Positions 48,498 through 60,900 of a DNA stretch of 64,000 nucleotides are shown piece after piece (position 1 is the first letter of the stretch; each line of letters opens with the position of its first letter). Made by a program: the position numbers and the translations under genes. Origin of the DNA: Coccinella septempunctata (taxonomy: Eukaryota; Arthropoda; Insecta; Coleoptera; Coccinellidae); NCBI RefSeq assembly GCF_907165205.1, contig NC_058189.1, forward strand, positions 44,108,270 to 44,172,269, given 5' to 3'. Below the pieces are notes generated by a model, which was not told the origin of the DNA, did not search any database, and saw only the letters and a list, made by a program, of their open reading frames with translations.

Positions 48498-48678
48498 ATC
48501 ACTCATCAGCATTTCAGTATTTTGAAAATTGTTCACTTCTCTTCTTTCACATAAGATTCGGTGAAATCCTGAATTTTTCTTCCACTCAATGTGTCTTGTT
48601 TCGTTCAAAACCTTCCCGAAAGAACATAAAAAATAAGATAAGAAATGGATCGCGCCTTCACAGTAAGGCAGGTAAATA

Positions 48679-48839
48679 ATAAACGAATTAATTCAGATGC
48701 ATAACATCCGCAGATAATTAAATCAACGAATGTTACGATCTAAACTTCGAGCGATGGTAGTTTGTTAGTTCGATTTAGATCGTAACATTCGTTGATTTAA
48801 TTATCTGCGGATGTTATGCATCTGAATTAATTCGTTTAT
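48679..48839. repeat. Perfect 66-bp snap-back palindrome
   Basis: Arms 48679-48744 and 48774-48839 are exact reverse complements around a 29-nt loop, starting ATAAACGAATTAATTCAGAT. It sits in the 3' part of Tc1-like element B. A degraded relative (AGAATTAATTCAGATGCTTA, GTGTTACGATCTGAAATG) lies at 60893-60950. Confidence 0.95.
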
Positions 48840-49429
48840 AAAAAATAAGTTATAAAGTCAATGTAGAGTTAACTTTCATTAACATTGAGATTTTCAGAAT
48901 ATGCGTTAATTTTATTGCGCAGTGTATTACTTATATTTTAGCTGAATATTTCCACAATCAGAAAGATTGTCAATGAAGAGGATGAGGGAAAGAATTTTTT
49001 TCTATTGGGAGACTCAAAAAGGTGGTGGCATTTATTTTAGCGTGAACAAACGCAAACGCAATAAAGTTAATACAGTGTTAAGGATTTTCGATGTAGTTCC
49101 AAAAAATTATTAATTAAATTATTATTAATAAGATTTCTATTTTTCATTTCACTTGTTCCATATACATTGTGAATATCTGGAGAAACCAATAAATATCATT
49201 ATTATTATTATTGCAGCGAAGTAATAAAAATAAACCATAAATATGAGCCAGTTGTCCTGTTAATTGTTAATTTATGTGAAATTTTTGTTTAAAGCTTTCT
49301 CTTGCCTTAGATATCCCTCCCTTTATTTATTTTGACATCCATTAATGCAAGATGATTTTGTTGAGAATTCAACATCCTTGTAATTCAATAATCACTTAGA
49401 ATCGATGTACCGAGACATTAATTGTCTAG

Positions 49430-49572
49430 CCATATGCCGGAGTCATCTTAATAAAATTTTGTCGAAACTCTAGTGCTTGTAACTCAGCCATCTTGTTGCA
49501 AAGAATTTTTGGTTTGATGACTTCTACCTTCTGTGAAAAAAAAACCTGAGCTTTTAAAACACCCTGTATAAA
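49430..49572 (+). repeat. Dispersed repeat ending ACCCTGTATAA, copy 2
   Basis: Partner of 42755-42915, ending in the TATACAGGGTG-type terminus common at insect DNA-transposon ends. Confidence 0.6.
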
Positions 49573-49874
49573 TTACTAGTTTTCCGGCATTAAGATAGTT
49601 CCTTCACAACTTCCCACAAAAGAGATTATAGCTGAAAGCAGCAGTTCATGGGATCTGATGACTCGCAGTCACCCGAGCATTACTGTTTTCTGCATTCTGC
49701 ATGCTAATACCACAGCCACAGTTCTGCAGGTCAGAATAATTTTCAACTTTGTCACTTTTTCAATTCTTCCAGACATTCTATGGTCGGAACCATCCACACT
49801 TTATGTCCTGGATATGGAGTACTTATCTCGAATACAAAATCCTTGTATTTTTCCTTTTATGTTCGTCTGTCATT

Positions 49875-50307
49875 ACATTATTTTCTGTAGGGAAGGAAAT
49901 TCGACTTCAAATAATTCTTTAATCTCTTTGTCCACCATAATTATTGCTGGATTCATTACGTAGATCTACCTAGTTGTTACCCATATTTCAGGAACAATGT
50001 GGATATAATCATCAAACAAACCTTCTGTGAGTGGAGGGCCATGCGTAAATACGAGATATTCACTCACGAAATTCATCACCCATGCACGGTTTTCCTTCCA
50101 GAACATATATTCCTTCTGAAGAATCCATTCTATAAGAGAATCCCGATGGCAAAATGATAACGCTGAAACTCTTAATGCCATCTCTTGGATATACACATAA
50201 TTCAACTTATGGGATCTTATCGGCTGCGAAGTTGCTTTGCCTGCAGTCGAGAGAATTTTAATCTTCCCATCACGAATGGCAATTCCAAATTTTTCTGTTC
50301 GGATCGA
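49875..50307 (-). CDS. Candidate host exon(s), unrecognised protein
   Basis: The minus strand from 50307 to 49981 is open for 109 codons with good amino-acid balance: KFGIAIRDGKIKILSTAGK, LIEWILQKEYMFWKENRAW, VMNFVSEYLVFTHGPP, GLFDDYIHIVPEIW. It then meets a donor (GTAACA) at 49980. Acceptors are available at GAACAG or CTGCAG upstream. About 90 bp downstream a pyrimidine-rich CCTTCCCTACAG could start a last exon ending KIM-stop in phase 0. Another open minus frame (50539-50345, KRVLPKFYVLEYVLLEVFF) may be the preceding exon. I recognise no family. Could be a real host gene or chance. Confidence 0.3.
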
Positions 50308-50539
50308 TCAACGCAGACGTCGAATTAATTCGTGCTTATAATTCTTAGAATCGAATATTCGATTCGAGTCCGTGTGCAGAGGAACGAAACAGAAGCGTAC
50401 AATCACTGGAGCAAGAAATTCCACTGATATCCTCCTGCGACAGGCTTGAGGGTAGACGAGACGACAGGTTTTGTCCGTAGAAAAATACTTCAAGCAGCAC
50501 ATACTCCAGCACATAGAATTTGGGAAGGACTCTTTTCAC

Positions 50540-51424
50540 GAATCAACGTAAATTATTCAATATTTATTAACTATTTAGATACTCAATGAACCGGGAAAAC
50601 CTTGCAAAATCATGTTTCTGTGCGCTTGCTCCTAGGATCGAGCCTAAATATTGAGGAATTCATCATTCTGAGCCAAAAATGGGCTCTTTCAACTTTCACA
50701 ACTTTTTCTGTTAATGTTGGCCAGTCAACCCCAATAAACTAGTGCAAATTAGGGTTTTGGTTCTTAAGAATTGCTACCTAGATGGAGATGGTTTCAAACG
50801 ACCAAGGGCATCTCAAATATCAGTGAAGTGTAGTTTGCGACAATTTTCTAGCAAGGCCTTTTTTGAATTTTTGAATTTTTCACTCCGAAGAGAACATCTG
50901 ACAAAAAAATTTAATTCTTTTGTTTTTTGAATGACATTAAAGTGGAGTAACTACAATCGATCGACAAAATTAGATTATTTTCTCTAACTCAGCTTAAATA
51001 AAGGATATATTGAGTTGCCACGTCCATATAATTTGTATTCAAGGATATACTTATACTTTTTTCTACTTATTAAACGATTTAAGGAACATGTCCACTATAA
51101 ACATGCATCGGTTCAATAAAGCAAAAATTACTCATTCTCTCTAATCGATTTGACGTTGAAGGTTATACAATAAGGTGCCTATTCATAAAAAACTAAAGAA
51201 ACCTTAATCCCATTCAAATTAATACGTACAATAATATAAATCATTTAGAGGTGCATACTTGCACGAAGGCTAAGTTGATCCTCATTTTTATTGTCGCAGT
51301 GGTCATCGTCATATCTGTATATCAAATGCTCTTCCATAATATCGAATTCTTCGTTACCTGAAACCCCTTGGTCTTCGACAATTTGAACATATAGATGAGC
51401 ATTAAACGGCAGCTTGCTTCTATG
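50540..51424. other. Intergenic, nothing recognised
   Basis: No feature supported. Confidence 0.4.
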
Positions 51425-51800
51425 CTGCTGAACCCTTCATGCAGGAGCAGAAGATATTGCTCAGTGGATCTTCTGGGAATTGAAAGAGGTCAGTGGTCAC
51501 TGGATTGAGACCAGTTTCGATTGAGTCTAGAATGGAATGAAGATAAGTGATAAACCTGCAAGTATGCTCTTAGGGAGTGCTTTTCTGTAGCTTCTTCTGT
51601 GGGTGGCATATACTTACCAGTTTGAAGTTGGCTTTGGAGAGAACATTCTCAAATAGTTGCAGCCGAATGTTTTTTAGTCTTCTGTTGCTGGCATTGCAGC
51701 AGCAATGCATTTTGCGTTTAAGTAACTTTCTCAGCTTTGGCGTTGGGGTCCATCGAGGGGCCAATGAAAATAGAAAAATTGTTCTGAACGTACTTAATTT
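51425..51800 (-). CDS. Weak candidate exons, unrecognised
   Basis: A minus-strand frame ending TPKLRKLLKRKMHCCCNASN, RLQLFENVLSKANFKL stops exactly at a strong donor CTG|GTAAGT (51618/51617). About 45 bp further, after ACTTGCAG, another open frame reads FITYLHSILDSIETGL, DLFQFPEDPLSNIFCSCMKG and stops. The phases of the two do not join cleanly, so they may be parts of a decayed gene or coincidence. Confidence 0.2.
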
Positions 51801-51913
51801 TTACCTGCCTGAAAATAGCTGACGTGCTATCGCACCCACTAATGACGTGAAGAAATAATATTTATTTTCTTGCTCTTTTGACAACTTACAGTCGTTCGGA
51901 TTGTAAACACATA

Positions 51914-52994
51914 TACTCAATTCACATTTATTTTAGCAGTCGGTTGGCCATGAAATAATTTTCTCAAGTTTTTGTTACTAGAACGGAGTAAGGTTGGCAC
52001 TCATGAAATGTCGTTAATGTCATAACGCCGTTGCCACAACTAATATCAATTTTTATTACGAAAATGCCGAAAGTGATTGAAAAAAGAAACATGACATCAG
52101 GAAGTGCTATCTACAATTCAGGTCCGCTCATTCAAATAGTTATACCCTGATATTCTAAAATCCACATTACGTCAGACGGTAGCGAACATATTCAATGTAA
52201 GAGAATTTATATAATGTTTCATCTTTCAGCTGAATCTAAACGACTTATATTTCAGCTGAATATTTCCACAATCAGAAAAACTGTGAATGAAGAGGATGAC
52301 AAAAAATTTCCTTTTATTGGGAGACCCAAAAAAGTGGTGGCATTTGAGAATTTTATGTTTGAGTGAATTAATGCGAAAAGTTTACTACAGGATTTTCGAT
52401 GAATATCATCGTAGAATAAATTCCCGAAAATTGATTTTCATATTTTTCATTTGACTTATAAATTGCACATGTCTTAAGATACCAATAAATACCTAATTAT
52501 TATTATTATTATATCAATGTATTAAGATGAACAGCCACAAATACGCGCCAGTTGACTTGTTAATTGTTTATTCATGCGAAATTTTTGTTCAAAAGTGAAG
52601 TTCACCTTGACTTGAAACTTCCTTGAATTCCTTTTGCTTATATTGATGCAGGATGATTTTTGTTGAAGAATTTAACATTCTTGTAATTATCTGTTAATTC
52701 CTTCGGGTGATACTGATCTCTTGTATTTTCCATGCAAATAACTGGATTTGGTATGCCTTCAATAAGTTTGTATAAACTTCAATTATGTTCCGTCACATAT
52801 TTTCCGAAGAGATTCGACATTGTGATGAAATACGTAATAACAGAAACTTTTACGTAGAACGGGCAACATAGCGTTGATTTAAAACCCAAAAATGTTTTGA
52901 CAAGCGTCATAACCCCAGATTTTCGTACTATACAGTGTGAAATGTGTCAAATTTCCATGGCCAACCGAGTGCTAAAATAAAAGTGAATGGAGTA
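51914..52994 (+). mobile_element. Large TIR element M, copy 3
   Basis: Starts ACTCAATTCACATTTATTTT followed by CAGTCGGTTGGCCATG and ends CATGGCCAACCGAGTGCTAA through AAAAGTGAATGGAGTA. Near-complete, 1.08 kb, no transposase. Flanks CACATA and CACATG may be a degenerate target duplication. Confidence 0.85.
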
Positions 52995-55900
52995 CACATG
53001 TATGTTCTGGTTTCCTTTTCCTATATATTTTTTTTTTTAATTTAGCATTATAGCAATCCATTATGAACTAGACTGGGCTATAGAATTGCCAAAGCTGAAA
53101 AAATGTTCATTCATTGTTCAAATTCATAGCTTTGAAAATGAAGAGCGCTGACACCTGCTGAACCAAAATCTGGCAACATAAGGCATCATGAATATAATGC
53201 CTGAACACCAATCTCTCTCTCTCTGGAATGAGGAAGTATGGAGATTCCCACAAAATACCAAAGATGCATCAACTCTCTTGGATGAAGCACATGATCCTTC
53301 ATCATCGATCAAGTCAGAAATCACGAATTGACTTTTCCGAGAAAAAATTGTTGTTCTCTTCTCACCTTCTTGAAATCCCCTTATACAAGGTAACGAAGCT
53401 GCCATGTCCATTCATGAAGCTGAGATTTGATGGTACTCGGACAGTGTGTCACCAGTGAATGAAGACATCACTAGCACATAATCTCAGATAAACCATAAGA
53501 ATAAATTCTCACTGAGTGAAAAATCGTCACCACAAGAAGAAGCTTCTTCTGGAGAGCCTGCTGCCAGACTCAATCGAAGGCTCTGGATAGCTTCAGAGCA
53601 ACTAATTTCCCGAATCTCCTTATCGCGCAATAGTCCTTGTCCACACATGGGTCACACAGCTAAGGATCGGTATTGATGGGTTGGTCTGTTACCGATAAAA
53701 CCATTGCTTTTTACGTATCCATTTCGAAATATATAGCTGCTTCCATAACTTTTGACGAAAGGGGTGTTCCACTATCAAGCGTAAGTTTAATGGAAAACAA
53801 TTTTTCTCCATTTTTTGTATGGACTGCACTCATGCGGTGTTCCAAAAATGAGAAGAACTTCTGACTATATAACTTATTGAATAAGAGACTTATGAGATTT
53901 GAGGAGGTATAGGCTCTGATCAAATTGCTTCTTGGGACTAAGCGCATCCGTGGTCTGAAGTATATATCTCTCACCCTAGATGAAACATTTGAAGGTTTCC
54001 ATGCACATGTGTTCAAAGTCAAGTTGGTTGCAAAAATTTACGCGAAAAACTAGTGTAACCTAGTTGCAACGAAACGAACTATCTCTTTTTAGTAGAGCAA
54101 ACGCAAGATTTGTTACCAACGTTCTCCACCATCTATCAATGACCAAAATGATCCGATCTGACAGTTTATGAGCTTGTTTACCATTGTCGCATTGTGATCT
54201 TTTTTGACCTCGAATGTATGGTCTGATTAAAAGTATTTCTGAATTTCTAGAGATTATTACTTGTAGATCATTCTTCAAGAATGGTATGTTTAAACAAGTG
54301 GTAGAAAACTCTATATTTGATTTTTCATGAAAATAGGATACTTGGAAGTGAACGAGATTTTTATTGAAAAATGGAGGCAACTGAAGCAGAAAAGCAGATG
54401 TCTCACAAGACAACCACCATTGTTTTCTATAGAAACAGTCAACGTTCACTTCACACTCTACCAGTACATTTTAACACTCCGTAGAAACGAAAAGAGTTAG
54501 AACCCATATTCTATGTGTTTATAAGAATTTTCACAAACACCATATAGATGGTAGTTACATGTAATGTAACAAATAAGGAAGAATGGAGAAAAAGTGGTAA
54601 ACAAAGGAAGAAAAACAAATCAAAATAGCCCAGTCTCTTAGTTCTGTAGACTAGTATTTAAAAAATCTATAAGAACCTCATCAAAAATTTCATTCTTTAC
54701 CTTTATCATTTGATTGACTGTAGTTGGAGACATACCTATTCTTTGGATTCACAATAAAAAATTTTCATTATTTGAATTTCTTGTAACAATTTTTGGTACA
54801 ATAATTTGTTGTTATTCTCATCAGTACTGTTTAACCTATTGTTTGTTGCACCTGCACTTTTATTCCAACGAAAGGTTTTACTCCCGAAATGGTGTCATAT
54901 TCACAAAATACCCTGTGAAATATGAATATGGATTACTCCTTGAGTATTCAACTTCATGAAACAAATCTGAATAATAACTTAGAAGCCTCCATTAATAATT
55001 TTTTCCGAAAAACGGTCAATAAAATGAAAACTATCAGGGATAGGTATGAAGAATACAACATAAAATTTATGTCACATTCCTGAAATGTTGAAAAAAATAG
55101 GGTATAGATACTGATCATCAGCCTCTTTGAAATTTTGGCAGTGATGTTTTATATATACGATTTCTGATGAAATTACTCATTTTGATGAGTTAAACTTGTA
55201 AAAGAAGCCCAACCTCCGAAAACACCAGGTATAACTATATTTGTAGATGTAAGCATATGCATACATTCTAACCTTTTAAAATCTAAAGAAGTCACTTTTG
55301 AATTAATTGGTGATAAACAACTTCTAAGCCATTTATCTCCAAACTAGGCTGAATGGACTTGGTTCACTTCAGCTATGAACCCCTCAACTTATTCACAGAT
55401 TCCTCTGGAATACCACTCAACTGTCTAGTACTACTACAACAGAATGTTGACTCAATTCTTCTCTATCAATCTATGAAATATTGATGACTTTTTTACTTCA
55501 ACCATTTTTTTTTAAACTGTCACACTCTTTATGAGAAAGAATGAGGATGCTGACAGATTGAATTCGTATAATTCTCTTACAACATCTAATTTTCTTATTA
55601 TAAAATTCGTTTCGTAAATGGTATTGCCATAAATCTGCTATCTATAATACGCCACTTTATGATTAATATCCTAAAATTCTTCAACTTCTTTCTCAATAGA
55701 TAATAACGGAAGATACAGATAAACACTGGACACCCGGGATACCCGTTCGTGATATAATTATTTCACCTCTGTTCTGTATTTAAAAATCGTACGTATTTTA
55801 TTGAGGAAGAAATAGTAATTCCTGAAGTATTCATTTCTTCAGCATGAGAGAACACGATATAAATACTCCAGGAATTTTTGTAACGTACAAGATTCGCTGA

Positions 55901-56464
55901 CAGTTACAGGGAATTTTTATTATCTCCATTTCTATCAAGTCATACGAAGTGCACTCATTTAAGGCCTCAACTTGTTCCATTTAACCATAGTTGCTTTCTA
56001 TGAAGAATGTGAGGAGCATAAGTATTTTCGCACTGCGCTAACTAAACAAGTCTTTTACAGCAGGTAAGAGTTTACCTCGCTTCTAGCCGCACCTTAATGC
56101 CATACGACCTTGAAAGAGCCAATGACTTCCGCGACTCAACACATCACGCTAATGGACGTCCATTGAATGACATTTATGCATTCACCCTTCTTTTCAACTT
56201 CTTTCTTGGCTGGATGGACGGTCTCAGAACTGGAGGACGAACGCAATATCGTTATCAGTCGGAATTATACATCAGTGCTCTCATTTCGCTTCGTTTTGAG
56301 GCGAGTATATTCACCATAGCGTCATTCACTGAGGTATGGACTATTCATTCGCGTACAGAAGTGCATTTTTCATGAATATTTGTAATCTACGTTAGGAAAA
56401 TAAATGATGTGTATTAATAAAAATAAACATAACAACCTTCTGGGGTCCCTTCACAAAAATGATG
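52995..56464. other. Intergenic, nothing recognised
   Basis: Several frames of 60-130 codons (for example minus 54449-54060, plus 56097-56375) were examined; none has a domain I know or convincing splice context. Confidence 0.4.
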
Positions 56465-56620
56465 AATAAATGGTTCACCCAGGGTTTTCCGGATAGCTTC
56501 AAATTGCTGAGTGTCGTTCCTCTTCATAAAAAGAAAGTATGTGGGTAACTATGGACCTGTAAGGAGTGACAGCATCAAGCTTGTAGAGTATTTTGAGAGC
56601 CACAAATTATTTTCAAGAAC
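56465..56620 (+). pseudogene. LINE reverse-transcriptase fragment
   Basis: KWFTQGFPDSFKLLSVVPLH, then KKKVCG and, after a +1 shift, GNYGPVRSDSIKLVE. This is the G-FP..-K...V.P..K......NYRPV......K..E start of a LINE RT domain. Short, with a frameshift; family unknown. Confidence 0.6.
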
Positions 56621-57114
56621 GCAATTGGTTGGCAATCAATGTCCTTTATTTCTTGACCTTTCCTGATCTTTTTTTCTATAGAAGGGGAAATCTTCAGAAT
56701 GACGAAACTTTCTGAGGAACAGTGTGGGGATCCTCACTATCCACCTAACCTGCTTGTTCTTTGGTTCCGGGATTCTGTCTAAAAACTTTTTGTCTCTTGT
56801 CTTGTTCTACATTTTCATGCTGAAGTTTTTCTGTTTATTCTGTTTGGATATTACTTCTTGTGATTGATTCAATGAATTTGGTTTCTAGTTCAGTCTCTTC
56901 TTCATTGCTGTCGGTATTCTTTCATATTGTCTTTCCGGCTCAATAGCCGAGGGGACTGTAATAAGCAATTTTTTGTCCTTAGCACCTACCATTGATCAAT
57001 TATTTGTATTCTTTTCAACGAATCAACCGAAAACTAACATATTCTTTCTCAAGACAACCCAAGGTGGGTTTTGGCTGGCTGCACTACTTTCCTCTAGGAT
57101 TAACGATTCTCCAT

Positions 57115-57301
57115 CCTATTAGGGACGTAAGGTTACCCATTGTTTCCAGGTCTGTATCTCTTCAGCGAATATATGGTCTGCCTTAGAGTATTTTCCTTGT
57201 CGGTTTCTCTTCCTATATTAGTTTAGTCAGCCTATCTTTCAGTAGTCTGTGAACTTGGCCTGCCTATCTAAGGCGCTGTGCTTTTATTTCTGTTAATATA
57301 T
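57115..57301 (-). pseudogene. LINE C-terminal tail fragment
   Basis: The minus-strand frame reads LTEIKAQRLR, stop, AGQVHRLLKDRLTKLI, stop, then GRPYIR, stop, RDTDLETMGNL. It matches the common RTE-like ending RLRW.GHV.R......GRP..RW.D. Three stops; heavily decayed. Confidence 0.5.
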
Positions 57302-57479
57302 CGGAGTCTTTATACATGGTGGTTCATTTAAAAATACGCATAGAATCAAGTTATATTTTATGGGTCCACCGTTCTTTGTATCCAGAGTACAGGCTGATTT
57401 ACTAATTTTCTCCATTTTTTCAATCATAACTAATAAACCATTTTTTGTATATTCTTTGTCAGGGGTGCGATCGATCAAC

Positions 57480-57660
57480 ATAATGAAAAAAGTCTTATCC
57501 ATGTCCGGCTCTGAAAAAATTAATGAATAGGTTTAGAGTCGAAACAACACATAGTATATCATCAATTTGAAATTTCATTTACAATTTTAAAAAGAGCAGA
57601 AAAAATAATTGACATCAAATATGAATACCTGGTCTTTCCGCATACAACCTTTTCAATTGT
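57480..57660 (+). repeat. Dispersed TCCGGxCTGAAAAAA repeat, copy 2
   Basis: Shares GTCCGGCTCTGAAAAAATTA, GAGTCGAAACAA and TTTCCGCATACAA with the copy at 6742-6960. Confidence 0.55.
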
Positions 57661-58120
57661 TAGCTTGAGACCAATCAAGAAAATAAGATGACACATAATT
57701 TGAACATAAAAATTGTTTTCCTCAATCAAATATTTATATTCTCCTAATCTCATTCCGTCCGTATTTTGAACAAACTTTTTATAATCAATGACTAACTTTC
57801 AAACACCCTGATGATCATAGACATAGTGCACCCAATTAAAAAAAAAATTAAGAATGACCAAAGCTACTCATTTTGGAGAAATGTAGCAGTGTTTGCGTAT
57901 TGTGAAATGTAGAAAATAATAGGCTTTAGGTTCTTTGTCCAAAATGCATTCAATTATATGTATAACCAAAAGTGTATTTTTTAACAAATTTCAAAACAAA
58001 CTGCTCTATTTTATTATCATTCTAACCGAGAATGCACCAGAATGTTGAAGAAATGATCATACTCTAGTTGAAAAAGTAATTAGAAGCGGATAAAGAAAGG
58101 ACCCCGCACACTTACTTAGG

Positions 58121-59925
58121 AAAAGCGGGACCAGTGAATTTTCCCCATTTTTTCCATATTATATTTATATCAATCTTAAGAACAATATCTCAGATTTTCA
58201 CGAAGGTCTTACATCCGGTTTGTTCTATAGAGCGTTCCAAAATTGCAGCTACGGAAAAATGAATCTTTAAATTCTGATGATAATTCTTCTAATTTTCAGA
58301 ATTTCATCATGATGCCTTGGGTTCTGAATAACAAGATATCACAGATATCCAAACACCGCCCACCACGTTGAGTTTCGTTATACAGGCTGATCCATGAAAC
58401 TGTATGAGTAACTGAATGTAACTTTGTTAGTGACTTTGGGACCACCCTGAGTTTTTCAAAATATGATACCATGATGTATATCCACCTCTGTAGGAAGTTT
58501 CATTAATGTACAAAGAACAGTTGCAAAATTATTCAGGTTTATATTCGGATTTCATACAATTTTTCTTTAAAACTTATCTGTAGTTGAAAAGGAATATAGG
58601 TTTTCATTCAGTATAATTATTATGATAGGTATTAACGGTCTACCAAAGGTGTTTTTATTCAGGAATGTACAGGATGGACATAATTCGGTGTCACTTAATC
58701 TCCTCATTTCGCTATCTCAAAATCTGTTTATATAGAAAAACAGTATTATCATTCCAGGTTGTTGTATCTTTGAGCACCCTAAGGATGCATATTTTTTTAA
58801 ATATTATACCATAAAAGTATGTCGACCTTTATGAAAAATTTCACTCGTGTATAAATAATTAAAAGATTGTTGCCAAATCACTCAGGTTTTAGTCCACCAT
58901 TACTTGAAATAATAATTATCAACAATTTACATAAGAATGTATTAGCACAAAACATGAAATCTATTAATTTCAATCTTAAAATAGGGTTATTAACACGACT
59001 GATTAACAAATGAATGATTTAACAGTTGAGAGACTGAAGATTTTAGCTTCATATTTGTTACACCACTATGTAATCTAGGACAGTTACTAAAAAAATTCAT
59101 GGAATATTCACTCCTGCATTCAAGATAGAATTCAATAGTTGTGTAGAGGGGTACTCAATATTTCGCAGATTTCTTTTATCGACATCATCTTCTCTATCTA
59201 TTCGTCTGAGGTTATTTAATGGAAACTCATGACCACATAGGAAACATGCATATCTATTTCGCGCATTCATTGCTGTCTTTTCACATTAACTTTCTATAAC
59301 TTTATACCAATAATGGTCGCAACGATTAAAAAAAAAACTAACTGAAAACTACTTAACAGAAGGAAAGCTAACCAACCGTTTAAACAATACCACGAAACGT
59401 CACTTTGAAAGGTCACAGATTAGCCTACAGAATTAATAAAAAATCAAATAATTGAGAGTAATCTCAACTACAGATAAGTTTTAAATAAAAATTGAATTAA
59501 ATCCGAATTTAAATCTGAATAATATTACAACTGTTCTTTGTACATTAATGAAACTTTCTACGGAAGTGGACATACATCATGGTATCATATTTTGAAGAAC
59601 TCAGGTTGGTCCCAAAGTCACTAACAAAGTTACATTCAGTTACTTACAGCTTCATGGAACAGCCTGTATAACGAAACTTAAAATGGTGGGCGGTGTTTGG
59701 ATATCTGTGATATCTTGTTATTCAGAACCCAAGGCATCATGATTCTGAAAATTAGAAGAATTATCATCAAAATTTAAAGATTCATTTCTGTGTAGCTGAT
59801 GCGATTTTGGAACGCCCTATAGAACAAACCGGATGTAAGACCTTAGTGAAAATCTGATAGATTGTTCTTAAGGTTGATATAAATATAATATGTAAAAATG
59901 GGGAAAATTCACTGGACCCGCTTTT
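58121..59925. mobile_element. Element with about 465-bp terminal inverted repeats
   Basis: Left arm 58121-58587 and right arm 59463-59925 are about 90% reverse complements, starting AAAAGCGGGACCAGTGAATT and including GGTCTTACATCCGGTTTGTT and CAAACACCGCCCACCA. The 875-bp middle has no transposase. No clear target duplication at the edges. It may be a fold-back or long-TIR element. Confidence 0.8.
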
Positions 59926-60754
59926 AATATTTATGATTTTCTATTTTGTTTAACCTTTGAAATGTAAATTTATTCCAACTTTATTTATATTTAAAACAAA
60001 ATTATGATTTCTTCGGAATAAATGTGATTCCCATTTCGCATTATTTTTCCAATATTCTGCAATGAACGCATGTTATGATAATTTACTTGCACAAAGAGGG
60101 TGTTCAAAATTCAATTTTTGTTCATAATAATTTGGCCCAATAATGGACATGTCTCCCGTATTTCGATGGAATTAGGATCCAGAAATTAAGAAAATGAGAA
60201 GAAATGATGGTTCTATCGAATGAGTCTGGAAAAGTGAAATTTGAGGAAAACAATTATTTTTTTCTAATTTTGACATATAAAGTGATACTTTTCAAAACAC
60301 ATTGACGTTTACTCTTCGAAACCAGTTACGCAGAGTGAAATATTCCGCAACTGATGATAAAACGATACTTGCTTTCATAGGAACGGAGTGAAAAATTTAA
60401 TTTCGTCACTAGACAATTTTAAAGCAATCTCCGAGAGAAGCTTTTAAATACGTTTTTGGTACTTTTAATTTGAATTTATAGCAACATCCTATTCAAAATT
60501 AGGAGAAATATTGTGTGAAACACGTTGGGAAACTATTTTTCGTATTTCGCGTTTTTTTGCGCAACTGGTTGCAGTGGTTGCACAAATAACTAATATGTTT
60601 TTCAATTATCTGCCACTTATTTATCGAAACATCTAGATTTTATTCGAGTAAAAGAGTGAAATTTTGTATGCAAAAAATCAAATACATTTAGTTTTTCCCA
60701 TTTTTTTCCCGTTTTCCCAAATAAATATCTAAAATTTTAAACTATTTATATACA
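59926..60754. other. Intergenic, nothing recognised
   Basis: AT-rich, no feature supported. Confidence 0.4.
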
Positions 60755-60900
60755 GGGTTGTTTCGACCAAAAACCAACTCATTGACTTTTTTGAGGCCGG
60801 ACTTGAAGAAAGACTTTTTCTATTACCTATTTTTATGGACTCAACCGAGGATGAATAATGTATAAACCAAATATTTTTATAATTTATAATAATAAGAATT
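60755..60900 (-). repeat. Dispersed TCCGGxCTGAAAAAA repeat, copy 3 (inverted)
   Basis: Reverse complement carries ATATTTGGTTTATACATTAT, AAGTCCGGCCTCAAAAAAGT and GGTCGAAACAACCCTGTATA; so this copy reaches a TATACAGGGT terminus. Confidence 0.6.

Larger units (their letters stand above)
47211..48924 (+). mobile_element. Tc1-like element B (inactive)
   Basis: Inverted ends around CTGCGCAAAAAAATTAACGC (left) and its near complement ATGCGTTAATTTTATTGCGC (right) bound 1.7 kb. The right end is followed by TA. It contains a DD34E transposase pseudogene and, near its 3' end, a 161-bp snap-back insertion. Confidence 0.8.
47140..49400 (+). mobile_element. Large TIR element M, copy 2 (partial, split by Tc1-like element B)
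   Basis: 47148-47210 (CAAACGGTATCGCTCATATT onward) and 48925-49400 (TTATATTTTAGCTGAATATT, GTTGTCCTGTTAATTGTTAA, ATTAATGCAAGATGATTTTG) together match consecutive parts of the other M copies. Both outer ends are missing. The Tc1-like insertion separates the halves. Confidence 0.75.

Noticed and set aside
54060..54449. 129-codon minus-strand frame
   Set aside because: Odd composition, no domain, no acceptor or donor at the edges.
56097..56375. 92-codon plus-strand frame ending near a GTATGG donor-like site
   Set aside because: Hydrophobic segment only, no homologue recognised, start context weak.
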